From assembly GCF_003339585.1 (NCBI RefSeq), contig NZ_QPKF01000001.1:1674001-1738000 (forward strand): a DNA stretch of 64,000 nucleotides. Reading direction: 5' to 3'. This DNA comes from Exiguobacterium sp. RIT594. GTDB lineage: Bacteria; Bacillota; Bacilli; Exiguobacteriales; Exiguobacteriaceae. Shown piece after piece: positions 56,656 through 64,000 of the stretch. A program made the translations under genes and the position numbers. Numbering within the stretch: the first letter of the stretch is position 1; the number at the start of each line of letters is the position of its first letter. The notes below the pieces were generated by a model. That model did no database searches, was not told the origin of the DNA, and was given only the letters and a program-made list of their open reading frames with translations.

Positions 56656-56739
56656 TACTTCGTTCACCCCTTTTTCATCGGAATCAGACGACGTACAATG
56701 TTTCTTCATTCTGAGCATGGTTCGTTGTTACTATTATTA

Positions 56740-56768
56740 TATACGCTTTCATCTCAAAAAAGGTTTCA
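56740..56768 (-). promoter_or_regulatory. Sigma-W-type promoter of nfeD-floA
   Basis: On the minus strand TGAAAC (56763-56768) and CGTATA (56740-56745) are spaced by 17 bases, an exact match to the ECF sigma-W consensus. In B. subtilis yqeZ-yqfA is a known sigma-W operon. The overlapping TATAAT just downstream could also serve sigma-A. Confidence 0.8.
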
Positions 56769-56811
56769 GAACTCTTTTAAATTCCGAACATTCCAAAAAC
56801 TTTTCGGAAAA

Positions 56812-56839
56812 AGAAAAAAGGCATCCCGAAGGACACCTT
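56812..56839 (-). terminator. Terminator after yqeY
   Basis: Minus-strand AAGGTGTCC pairs with GGATGCCTT (one mismatched centre) over a TTCG tetraloop and runs into six T. Confidence 0.87.
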
Positions 56840-56848
56840 CAAAACTGA

Positions 56849-57295
56849 TTAATGGAGTTGTTGTTTCACAAGACGATTAATCAAGGCACCGTCCGCTTTA
56901 CCCTTAAGTTGCGGCATGACGACACCCATTACTTTCCCCATATCAGAAGGAGCCGAAGCACCCGTCTGCGCAATGGCTGCGTTGACGATTTCTTGGACTT
57001 CTTCTTCCGAAAGTTGTTTTGGCATATAAGCTTCGAGCACGATTATCTCTGCTTGAATCTTCTCGACGAGGTCGTGACGATCAGCGCGTTCGAATTCTCG
57101 GAGGGAGTCGTTGCGCTGTTTCATCTCACGTGAGAGTATAGTTAGCTCTTCCTCATCAGTTAATTCTTGCTTACCGAGTTTAATCGCTTCATTTTGCAGG
57201 GACGACTTCACCATCCGAATCGTCGTAAGACGATCTTTCTCACGCGAACGCATGGCTTCCTTCATATCCACTGTCAAACGCTCTTGAAGACTCAT
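56849..57295 (-). CDS. yqeY: GatB/YqeY domain protein
   Basis: This 148-residue protein is all helical, as in the C-terminal domain of GatB and the free-standing YqeY proteins, ending [15 protein letters not shown]. Its function is uncertain, possibly tRNA-linked. It follows rpsU by 21 bases, which is the usual order in Firmicutes, and a terminator follows directly. Confidence 0.94.
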   Translation of the reverse strand: MSLQERLTVDMKEAMRSREKDRLTTIRMVKSSLQNEAIKLGKQELTDEEELTILSREMKQRNDSLREFERADRHDLVEKIQAEIIVLEAYMPKQLSEEEVQEIVNAAIAQTGASAPSDMGKVMGVVMPQLKGKADGALINRLVKQQLH

Positions 57296-57316
57296 GAGGA
57301 TACACCCTCTCTTACG

Positions 57317-57490
57317 TTAGAACTTCTTACGCTTACGCGCAGCCTCCGATTTAAGCTTACGTTTTACACTTGGCTTTTCGTAGTGTTTACGTTTACGAAC
57401 TTCAGCAAGCGTACCATCTTTTGAAACACCACGTTTGAAGCGACGAAGTGCGTCTTCAAGTGATTCATTTTTACGTACACGAGTTTCCAC
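57317..57490 (-). CDS. rpsU: Ribosomal protein S21
   Basis: This 57-residue protein begins [20 protein letters not shown] and ends in the basic [15 protein letters not shown] tail of bacterial S21. It is part of the 30S subunit near the anti-Shine-Dalgarno region. The start is GTG at 57490 with GGAGGG upstream. It begins the rpsU-yqeY operon. Confidence 0.96.
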   Translation of the reverse strand: METRVRKNESLEDALRRFKRGVSKDGTLAEVRKRKHYEKPSVKRKLKSEAARKRKKF

Positions 57491-57527
57491 TAGTTTTCCC
57501 TCCCTCCGATATTACCGACTAAAGGAA

Positions 57528-57579
57528 ACGTGTCAGACACGTCATACAACATTATAGTAGGAATATACAAAATGGTCAA
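57528..57579 (-). promoter_or_regulatory. Promoter and 5'-leader palindrome of rpsU
   Basis: On the minus strand TTGACC (57574-57579) and TATAAT (57551-57556) are 17 bases apart, a strong sigma-A promoter. A perfect palindrome ACGTGTCAGACACGT (57528-57542) follows at about the first bases of the transcript and could be a 5' hairpin or an operator. The gap 57491-57798 holds this promoter, the palindrome, and on the plus strand the cre site and promoter of the symporter. Confidence 0.75.
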
Positions 57580-57702
57580 TAGTTGATTAACCAGTTTTGC
57601 TTCATCCCTGAGATGTTCCTTTTTGTTCTTTTCTATAGTCTCATGTTGCTCCCCCATTTACAACAAATTCATGATTATTCAACGAAAAAAACCAAAATGT
57701 TT

Positions 57703-57764
57703 TGTAAGCGTTTTCTAAAATTTTATGAAATGTTTTGTCAAAATGGTGAATGATGTGTCAAAAT
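57703..57764 (+). promoter_or_regulatory. cre site and probable promoter of the symporter gene
   Basis: TGTAAGCGTTTTCT (57703-57716) is an exact match to the cre consensus TGWAARCGYTWWCW. Downstream TTGTCA (57735-57740) and CAAAAT (57759-57764) with an 18-base spacer is a possible promoter. The cre centre would lie about 60 bases before the start, the place from which CcpA activates rather than represses. Confidence 0.6.
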
Positions 57765-57798
57765 AGACACAGTTATCTGAAAAAGGAGTTGTTTTCAT

Positions 57799-59052
57799 TT
57801 GAAAGAAGCCAAACGAATCATTTGGGGATTGATTTTAGGAGTTATCCTCGGAATCATTCTCGCAACGTTACCGGACAAATCAATCTATGAAGGATTGAAT
57901 AAGTATGCGCTCCAGCCGATCGGCACGATCTTCTTGAACCTGATCAAAATGCTCGTCGTCCCAATCGTCTTCTTCTCGATTTCCCTTGGTGTCATGGGAC
58001 TCGGAAATCCAAAAGAACTTGGCCGTGTCGGCGGAAAAGCCATCGGTTATTTTATGACGACGACGGCTGTTGCCATCGTCATCGCACTTGGTTTGTCGTT
58101 ACTGATCAAACCGGGTACGTTCGGCAACTTTGCGACGGACAACTTGAAATATGACCAAGGAAACTTACCGGATACGAGTTTAATCAACACGATCGTCGGG
58201 ATGTTCCCGACCAATCCGATTGCCTCGATGGCAGAAGGCAATATGCTACAACTGATTGTCTTCAGTGTCTTCATCGGTTTCGGCATCACGTTCCTTGGCA
58301 ATAAGGCGTCAACGTTACGTTCGTTCATCGAACAAGGAAATGATTTGATGACGTATTTGATTGGTCTTGTCATGAAGATGGCCCCGCTCGGCGCATTTGC
58401 CTTGATTGCTTCCGCCGTCGGTGCACAAGGGTTTGATTCACTTAAAGCCATGTTTTTCTACATGATGGTCGTCGTCTTGTCTCTAGTCGTTCATTCTTTA
58501 TTGACGTACGGGTCGACCGTCTCACTGCTCGGAAAGATGAATCCATTTTTCTTCTTTAAAAAGTTTGCTCCGGTCATGCTGTTCGCTTTTTCAACTTCAT
58601 CATCGAATGCAACGTTACCGGTCGCCATGCAAACTGCGCAACGGGAATTGAAAGTCCCGCGTTCTGTATCGAGTTTCGTCCAACCGCTCGGTGCGACGAT
58701 CAACATGGACGGTACAGCGATCATGCAGGGAGTCGCAACAGTCTTTATCGCTCAAGTGTATGCGGTTGATTTAACGCCTGCTCAACTCGCAACGGTTGTT
58801 TTGACTGCTGTTCTCGCTTCTGTCGGAACAGCCGGCGTACCGGGTGTCGGTCTCGTCATGCTGACGATGGTTCTCCAGTCCGTCAATCTACCTGTCGAAG
58901 GGATTGCCTTAATCATCGGGGTTGACCGCCTGCTTGATATGATGCGGACTGCCGTCAATATCACAGGTGATGCTGCTTGTGCTGTCATCGTCGCAAAATC
59001 GGAAGAAGGTAACCTCAAAGAGGAAGAGGAAGAAGACGAGCGTTACGCTTAA
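57799..59052 (+). CDS. Dicarboxylate/amino acid:cation symporter (DAACS family)
   Basis: This 417-residue transporter has eight membrane segments, hairpin motifs with the Ser-rich SSSNATLPVAM and the NMDGTAIMQGVA segment of glutamate carriers (NMDGT), then DRLLDMMRTAVNITGDAACAVIV at the C-terminus. It imports glutamate, aspartate or a C4 acid with Na+ or H+. The start is TTG at 57799 with AAAGGAG ten bases ahead. The tail is acidic. Its substrate cannot be fixed from sequence alone. Confidence 0.93.
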   Translation: MKEAKRIIWGLILGVILGIILATLPDKSIYEGLNKYALQPIGTIFLNLIKMLVVPIVFFSISLGVMGLGNPKELGRVGGKAIGYFMTTTAVAIVIALGLSLLIKPGTFGNFATDNLKYDQGNLPDTSLINTIVGMFPTNPIASMAEGNMLQLIVFSVFIGFGITFLGNKASTLRSFIEQGNDLMTYLIGLVMKMAPLGAFALIASAVGAQGFDSLKAMFFYMMVVVLSLVVHSLLTYGSTVSLLGKMNPFFFFKKFAPVMLFAFSTSSSNATLPVAMQTAQRELKVPRSVSSFVQPLGATINMDGTAIMQGVATVFIAQVYAVDLTPAQLATVVLTAVLASVGTAGVPGVGLVMLTMVLQSVNLPVEGIALIIGVDRLLDMMRTAVNITGDAACAVIVAKSEEGNLKEEEEEDERYA

Positions 59053-59066
59053 TTTTTCCTTGATTC

Positions 59067-59114
59067 AAAAAACGAGCCGCCCCTGTGAATGACTTACAGG
59101 GCGGCTCGTTTTTT
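59067..59114. terminator. Bidirectional terminator between symporter and pullulanase
   Basis: AAAAAACGAGCCGCCCCTGT pairs with ACAGGGCGGCTCGTTTTTT, a strong stem with T runs on both strands, between the convergent genes. Confidence 0.92.
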
Positions 59115-59119
59115 AGTCT

Positions 59120-62032
59120 TTATTTTTTTAATACGTAAGAGCTGAGCGGATCGACTGTAACGCTACCAGACACTTTTTTCAGTGTTTTCGTTCCGGCGGT
59201 TTTACCATCGACAATCACGTGCCACGTTCCTTTTGGTAACGTCATCTTGACCGCTTGCCGTTTCGCATTGTGGACGACGTAAAGATCCGTTTTTTGCTGC
59301 GGCGCATCATCTGACAATTGATACGCCACGACTTGCTCCGGTACATCCGTAAACGTAAGGTAACGGCGGATATCTTTTGCTGTTCCTAAGTGCAGAACAG
59401 GATTCGCTTTTCGGACTTGGATCAGTCCTTTCATGTAATCGACATCGTCTTGACGGTCCATTTTTCTTTTCCAGTCGAGCTGGTTGACAGAGTCCGGTGA
59501 CTTGTACGAGTTGTGGTCGCCGCCTTTTGTCCGCATGAAATCTTGACCGGCATGGATGAATGTCGTTCCTTGTGACGTCAGCAGGATGCTTGACGCCAAA
59601 CGGTGCATTTTTGTTTTCGTCGCATCCGTATCTGTCGGATTCGTTAAGTTCAACTTATCCCACAATGTGTGGTTATCATGGGCTTCGACGTACGTGATGG
59701 CTTGATTCGGCTCTGCTGCGAATCCAGTAATATCTTTGCTGTATGCAATCTCACCAACGATCCCGCGTTTAATGCGTGTTTCAAGACCTGTTTTACCGTT
59801 GATGAAACCGGCATCCGTGTCTTCAAAGACACTTCCTTTAAGCGCATCACGCAAGTTATCGTTGAAATGAGCGATTCCCGGCATCTGTTTCGCATTCGTC
59901 TGATTGGCCTTGTCTGCTTCCGGAAGTGGTGTGCTTAAACTCCATCCTTCACCAAAGACAAGGATTGACGGATCAATTTTTGCTGTCGTCCGTTTGACGG
60001 CATTCATCGTTTTGACATCGTGAATTCCCATCAAATCGAAGCGGAATCCATCCCAGCGGTATTCTTTTGCCCAGTAGTCAACCGAATCAACGATCAATTT
60101 GTGCATCATCTTCCGTTCAGAAGCCGTATCATTCCCGACACCTGTTCCGTTGGCGAGATCGCCGCCTTCTGTGTAGCGGTAGTAATACCCTGGGACGATT
60201 TTATCCAAGTTCGACGCTTTCGCATCAAACATATGGTTGTAGACAACGTCCATGACGGCACGTAATCCGTTGTCGTGTAAGCCTTGAATCATCTGTTTCA
60301 TCTCTTTGATCCGGACCTTTGGATCATAGGCATTAGTTGCGTAAGAACCTTCCGGTGCATTGTAGTTTTTCGGATCATAACCCCAGTTATATGTTTTGAG
60401 CGGATTTGTCTCATCGACAGAAGCCGTATTGAAATCATAGACCGGAATGAACTGGACATGCGTGATGCCAAGCTCTTTCAAATGATCGAGTCCTGTTTTC
60501 GTTTTTGTTTTTTTACCGTTTTTCATCAAACGTGTGCCCGGTTCGACGACACCAAGATACTTCCCTTTTTGTTTGATGCCTGAATCGTATGTCGTACCTG
60601 TCACATCAAACATCGACAAATCACGGACATGCGTTTCATAAATGATGGCATCCGTTGCTTGCTTCAGCGGCATTTTTGATTTTGTCCAACGTTTTGGGTT
60701 CGTCTCTCTCAGGTCAACGACTACCCCTTGATCTCCGTTGACAGCGACGGCTGTTGCATAAGGGTCGACGGCGCGTGTCGTTTCTTTAGCGTGCTTGACT
60801 TCATATGTGTAGCCTGTTCCGTCAAGATCACCTTTGATTGTCACACTGAAGACCCCGCGGTCGCCACGGACCATCTTCACTTCACGGACGATGTTTTTTG
60901 TTGTCGCGGCTTGTGTTTTCGGTAATTTGTAGAGTTCCAGTTCGACGGCTTGCGCAGTCGGTGCCCAGACACGGAACGTCGTTTTTCCTTTTTGATAGAC
61001 CGTCCCGAGTTTTCCGTCATATGCATATTTTTTGTCAAAAGCAGCTGAACGCAACACGTTCCCCGCTTCTAAAATCCCTTCCCCGAACACCGGGTGCGAG
61101 ACAGTAATGACATCTGCCAAATCAATGTCCGTCGTGACGGTTACTTTTAACGTCTTCGCATCCACTTGTGTGACCAGCGGATTGACGAGTCCTTTGAATG
61201 TCAGCGTTTTCAAATCTTCTGCCGTAATCGGCGAGTTCGTTTTCAACGTCATCGTCTTAAAATCATCTGCCAGGAAGCTTGTGAATTTCGGCGTCCGATC
61301 AATATCCGGTTGGCTGTAATAAACCGTTTGATCACCTTCAATCAGCCAAATATCCTTCGCTCCCGCATAATAGAAGCGGTCCGCTCCGTCTTTTTCAGAC
61401 CATCCTTCGATATGAGGAATGATTCCGACAAGACGTTCCTTCGTCTTATTATCCAGTGTGACGTTTGCTACAGCGCCAAATGCGTCTTGACCGTCAAATT
61501 CAAACCGTTTTCCGTCCTGAGCGTTCGGCCATGCCCACACGCCGTACTTCTCGTAGTCATTGTCATACCGGTAATAATGAATGTTCGTGTTGACGGACTC
61601 GACATCACTGCCGCCCGTCGGATTAACCGGTGAAACCTCTTTGCTGCCCGATTCAATCCAAACTTCGGCAACACCGTCTTTGATCATATCTTTTGTGATG
61701 AAGCGGTCATTTTCCGAACCGGCATCTTTGTTCCAGGAATCATCGCGGACGATAAAACCGATTTTCTCCGGTTGATCGACCGGAAATTCGTAAGCGGCAA
61801 TTTTTCCGTAAGCATCTTGTCCGTTAAAGGCATGTGCCTTATTCGGGAAGTAATCTGGTCCATTTGCCCATAACCAAAGGTTCCATTCTTTTGGTGCTGT
61901 TTTATCTTCTTTGTAGTGAATGATGACGAGTGTCGATTTTCCTTTTTCCAGTGCCAAACCGTTTACCGGAAATAAACTAAAGATCAGTGCAAACGTTAGC
62001 ACAACTGCACAGACTGATTTCCATCGATTCAT
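59120..62032 (-). CDS. Extracellular type I pullulanase
   Basis: This 970-residue secreted enzyme has a signal peptide (cut after VNGLA, about residue 28), two tandem N-terminal CBM41-type starch-binding domains (WNLWLWANG at about 51 and YGVWAWPNAQ near 168), further beta domains, a CBM48-like domain (TTFRVWAPTAQAVELELY) and the GH13_14 barrel. Pullulanase motif YNWGYDP, GFRFDLMG with the nucleophile, FGEGW with the acid and EAHDNHT are visible. It debranches starch or pullulan at alpha-1,6 links. No LPXTG or S-layer anchor is seen. A cre site overlaps its transcription start. Confidence 0.95.
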   Translation of the reverse strand: MNRWKSVCAVVLTFALIFSLFPVNGLALEKGKSTLVIIHYKEDKTAPKEWNLWLWANGPDYFPNKAHAFNGQDAYGKIAAYEFPVDQPEKIGFIVRDDSWNKDAGSENDRFITKDMIKDGVAEVWIESGSKEVSPVNPTGGSDVESVNTNIHYYRYDNDYEKYGVWAWPNAQDGKRFEFDGQDAFGAVANVTLDNKTKERLVGIIPHIEGWSEKDGADRFYYAGAKDIWLIEGDQTVYYSQPDIDRTPKFTSFLADDFKTMTLKTNSPITAEDLKTLTFKGLVNPLVTQVDAKTLKVTVTTDIDLADVITVSHPVFGEGILEAGNVLRSAAFDKKYAYDGKLGTVYQKGKTTFRVWAPTAQAVELELYKLPKTQAATTKNIVREVKMVRGDRGVFSVTIKGDLDGTGYTYEVKHAKETTRAVDPYATAVAVNGDQGVVVDLRETNPKRWTKSKMPLKQATDAIIYETHVRDLSMFDVTGTTYDSGIKQKGKYLGVVEPGTRLMKNGKKTKTKTGLDHLKELGITHVQFIPVYDFNTASVDETNPLKTYNWGYDPKNYNAPEGSYATNAYDPKVRIKEMKQMIQGLHDNGLRAVMDVVYNHMFDAKASNLDKIVPGYYYRYTEGGDLANGTGVGNDTASERKMMHKLIVDSVDYWAKEYRWDGFRFDLMGIHDVKTMNAVKRTTAKIDPSILVFGEGWSLSTPLPEADKANQTNAKQMPGIAHFNDNLRDALKGSVFEDTDAGFINGKTGLETRIKRGIVGEIAYSKDITGFAAEPNQAITYVEAHDNHTLWDKLNLTNPTDTDATKTKMHRLASSILLTSQGTTFIHAGQDFMRTKGGDHNSYKSPDSVNQLDWKRKMDRQDDVDYMKGLIQVRKANPVLHLGTAKDIRRYLTFTDVPEQVVAYQLSDDAPQQKTDLYVVHNAKRQAVKMTLPKGTWHVIVDGKTAGTKTLKKVSGSVTVDPLSSYVLKK

Positions 62033-62051
62033 GTCGTATCCTCCTTGGATT

Positions 62052-62099
62052 TATGTAATCGTTTTCATTTCCATTCTCCATTCGTTCGACTTATCTGTC
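62052..62099 (-). promoter_or_regulatory. Promoter with cre site of the pullulanase gene
   Basis: On the minus strand TTGACA (62094-62099) and GAGAAT (62071-62076) are 17 bases apart. TGAAAACGATTACA (62052-62065) matches the cre consensus at 13 of 14 positions and covers the predicted start. CcpA would block transcription here when good sugars are present. Confidence 0.75.
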
Positions 62100-62161
62100 A
62101 AAGCTTATTTTAGTTCGCTAAAGAAAATAAGACTTTTGGACCAACAGGGACGAATGACCAC

Positions 62162-62197
62162 TAAAAAAAGAGGATGACTTCTCAGTCATCCTCTTAC
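62162..62197 (-). terminator. Terminator after the LCP gene
   Basis: Minus-strand AAGAGGATGACTGAG pairs with AAGTCATCCTCTT and runs into seven T. It overlaps the last bases before the pullulanase promoter. Confidence 0.85.
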
Positions 62198-62201
62198 ATA
62201 C

Positions 62202-63134
62202 TCATTTTGATTGACGATCCGTCACTTCATTGATTGCCTGCTTCGTGACTTGCATCGAGTGATCCGAAGCAAAAAAGTACCAGACACCGTCACTTGCGAT
62301 ATATCCTTCGCCTTCGAGTTTTAACGGTTTTAAACGCTCGAATCCAGTCTGATTTTCTTGTGCGAGTTGGGATGCTTCGGAAAACGTGATATTTGTACTA
62401 AAGTTGTTTTTCAAGACCCGACTGACTTCTTCTAAGTTTGTCAAAATATCGGGTCCGGCAAGCTTCATACCAACAGCTTCGAGTACCTGCCGTTGACGGA
62501 TTTGCCGCCCCATGTCGCCAAGCGGATCTTGTTTCCGCATGCGTGCATAACCGCTCGCCTCGAGTCCGGTCAGTTTGATCTTTCCTTCGGCATAGTTTTT
62601 TTGTAAACGCCGGTCGTTCCAACTAAAAGCGGACGGATTATCAACGGTCACTCCACCAACGGCATCCACCAGCTCAATCAGACCTTCCATATTGATTTTG
62701 GCATAATACGGAATCTTGACATCGAATGTCTGTTCGACGGTCTCAATTGTCTCTTCCACCCCACCATAGGCATAGGTATGATTGATTTTGGTCTTTGCAC
62801 CATCTGCAAGTGTCACCTGCATATCACGCGGAATAGACAGTGAGGTCGCTTTTTGTGTTTTCGGGTTAAAAGACAATAACATGATGGCATCTGCCCGCCC
62901 CGGGTCGTTTTTTCGTTCATCAACACCAATCAATAAGACATTGACCGGTTGCATCACTTCAAGCGGGAGTTTTTTTTGCCCTTTTAGCGGAGTAATGAAA
63001 CCGTCCGCCGTATGCTGTAATTTTAAAAAAGCATACCCGGTCGTAGCGCTGACAATCAAGATGCATGCTAATAACAATGCACTGATTACGCGCCACCCGA
63101 TCCAAGGTCGCCTCTTTCGCAAACGTGATTTCAC
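62202..63134 (-). CDS. LytR-CpsA-Psr (LCP) family cell-wall polymer transferase
   Basis: This 310-residue protein has a short basic cytoplasmic tail, one membrane segment (about 14-36) and an extracellular LCP domain: NVLLIGVDERKNDPGRADAIMLLSFNP with the conserved Arg and Asp, SIPRDMQV and the later GRQIRQRQVLEAV. LCP enzymes attach teichoic acids or other polymers to peptidoglycan. It starts with GTG at 63134 behind TAGGAGG. It follows a DHHW gene, which could point to a cell-wall polymer locus beyond the window. Confidence 0.93.
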   Translation of the reverse strand: MKSRLRKRRPWIGWRVISALLLACILIVSATTGYAFLKLQHTADGFITPLKGQKKLPLEVMQPVNVLLIGVDERKNDPGRADAIMLLSFNPKTQKATSLSIPRDMQVTLADGAKTKINHTYAYGGVEETIETVEQTFDVKIPYYAKINMEGLIELVDAVGGVTVDNPSAFSWNDRRLQKNYAEGKIKLTGLEASGYARMRKQDPLGDMGRQIRQRQVLEAVGMKLAGPDILTNLEEVSRVLKNNFSTNITFSEASQLAQENQTGFERLKPLKLEGEGYIASDGVWYFFASDHSMQVTKQAINEVTDRQSK

Positions 63135-63145
63135 AGCGGTACCTC

Positions 63146-64000
63146 CTATAATTTCTGCTGATACGTCTTCATTAATCCGGCGATATTCGCATTGTGTAAA
63201 AAGACGATGGCATCAACGTTTTTTTGCTTCGCAAATTCAGAGGCATCAAAATCTTTGTTGACATAGCGGATATCGACGACCTCAAGATTGGCACTGTTCG
63301 CGAGAAACGGAAGGACGGGATTCGCAAACGAGTCTTTGAGGACAAGCAGCTTTGGTCCTTTCGTCTTCGATGACATTGATAAAATGCCATGGTTACCACG
63401 CATGAACACTTCATAACGATCAGCATAATCCCCCTCTTCTTTAATGAATTGCTCATCAATCAGCGGTTGACCGCATACGTTGTCGTAACAGACATCAATG
63501 CCGTTAAATTGATTGGCATCGTAGTATTCAATCTTGTCTCCTGCACTCGCATACGCAAGCGTTGTCTTACGGGCGAGTGAACCAAAATACGGATGTTCCG
63601 ATGACCGTTTTGCCTGAGGATCCATTGCAACTTTTTTTAAGGTCGGCTCTGTTTTTCCAACCGTGCGAATGATCTCGTCATACGCTTGATAGGCACCATC
63701 TATGTTCCAGTGATGGTCTGTCTTAAAGTAATCCGTCAGCTTTAACGCATCAAGGGGAATCGATGTAATTCCTGCTTTCATAAAGCCGGCTTGCATCGTC
63801 TTGTACCGTTGCTCAGCGTTTGAGGCGACATAGTCCGGAATGATTCCATCCCGTTCCGCAATAACGGTCTTGGATGGTGCAAGTGCGAAGTAGACCGGCC
63901 GATCAACATCTTTCGTGAACTGTTGAAAAGCACTCGGAATGACCGGTTGTGCTGCTTGACTCGGTTCAATCATATAGCCGTTTTTAGCAGTGTAGATCCC
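63146..64000 (-). CDS. DHHW-family protein, 5' end beyond window
   Basis: The C-terminal 284 residues are present; an ATG occurs at 63973, but the frame continues to the edge as GIYTAKNGYMIE, which suits the middle of a DHHW protein, so the start is outside. The family motif reads FKTDHHWNIDGAYQAYDEI, and LLVLKDSFANPVLPFLANSA is like the SGNH-type lid. Related proteins (AlgJ/AlgX, DltD-like folds) modify cell-surface polysaccharides by acetyl transfer; function here is inferred. It is 11 bases upstream of the LCP gene, probably one operon. Confidence 0.8.
   Translation of the reverse strand, partial: GIYTAKNGYMIEPSQAAQPVIPSAFQQFTKDVDRPVYFALAPSKTVIAERDGIIPDYVASNAEQRYKTMQAGFMKAGITSIPLDALKLTDYFKTDHHWNIDGAYQAYDEIIRTVGKTEPTLKKVAMDPQAKRSSEHPYFGSLARKTTLAYASAGDKIEYYDANQFNGIDVCYDNVCGQPLIDEQFIKEEGDYADRYEVFMRGNHGILSMSSKTKGPKLLVLKDSFANPVLPFLANSANLEVVDIRYVNKDFDASEFAKQKNVDAIVFLHNANIAGLMKTYQQKL

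Overview
The window reads as a contiguous chromosomal segment of a low-to-mid GC Firmicute of class Bacilli. The best fit is an Exiguobacterium-like, non-spore-forming bacterium; this is an inference from protein style and gene order, since no rRNA or database search was available. Gene order follows the Bacillus subtilis block running from rpsU-yqeY-yqeZ-floA through phoH, yqfF, ybeY, dgkA, cdd, era, recO, glyQS, ccpN, yqfL, dnaG, sigA, cccA, trmK, yqfO, ispH, yqfR, nfo, zur and ispG to sodA, pbp, pst, rpmG and yqgN. Two features differ from B. subtilis. The sporulation genes yqfC and yqfD are missing between floA and phoH, and a phoU closes the pst operon where B. subtilis has a second pstB.

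Layout. 1-5 kb: a 5-formyl-THF cyclo-ligase cut by the window edge, L33, and a GH57 glucan branching-type enzyme with a DUF4912 partner. 3.8-8.4 kb: pstSCAB-phoU behind a PhoP-type box. 8.4-15 kb: a class B PBP, Mn-SOD, a cytosolic alpha-amylase, two CAU-anticodon tRNAs and a Na/Pi cotransporter. 15-21 kb: a small membrane protein, ispG, a 5'-nucleotidase-like HAD protein, a GGDEF/EAL protein and NAD(P)HX repair. 21.0-22.4 kb: a TnpB-only IS200/IS605-type element. 22.5-28.7 kb: zur-znuBC with a Zur box, the ppx-ppk polyphosphate operon and a XapX protein. 28.8-31.3 kb: feoAB plus a Cys-rich partner behind a Fur box. 31.3-37.1 kb: a putative EVE-HNH nuclease next to nfo, cshB, and an orphan histidine kinase paired with a sugar-binding-like protein. 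37.3-57.5 kb: the conserved housekeeping block, including glyQS under a glycine T-box and nfeD-floA behind a sigma-W-type promoter. 57.8-64 kb: a DAACS symporter, an extracellular pullulanase with a cre site, an LCP cell-wall ligase and a DHHW protein cut by the window edge.

Two themes stand out. Phosphate handling is spread over pst-phoU, the Na/Pi cotransporter and ppx-ppk. Alpha-glucan use combines a secreted pullulanase with a cytosolic amylase and GH57 enzyme. Metal regulation is readable from DNA sites for Zur and Fur.

Most worth a second look: the EVE-HNH gene downstream of nfo, the binding-protein/histidine-kinase pair without a response regulator, the TnpB element with its predicted guide and occluded ribosome binding site, and the sigma-W promoter of nfeD-floA.
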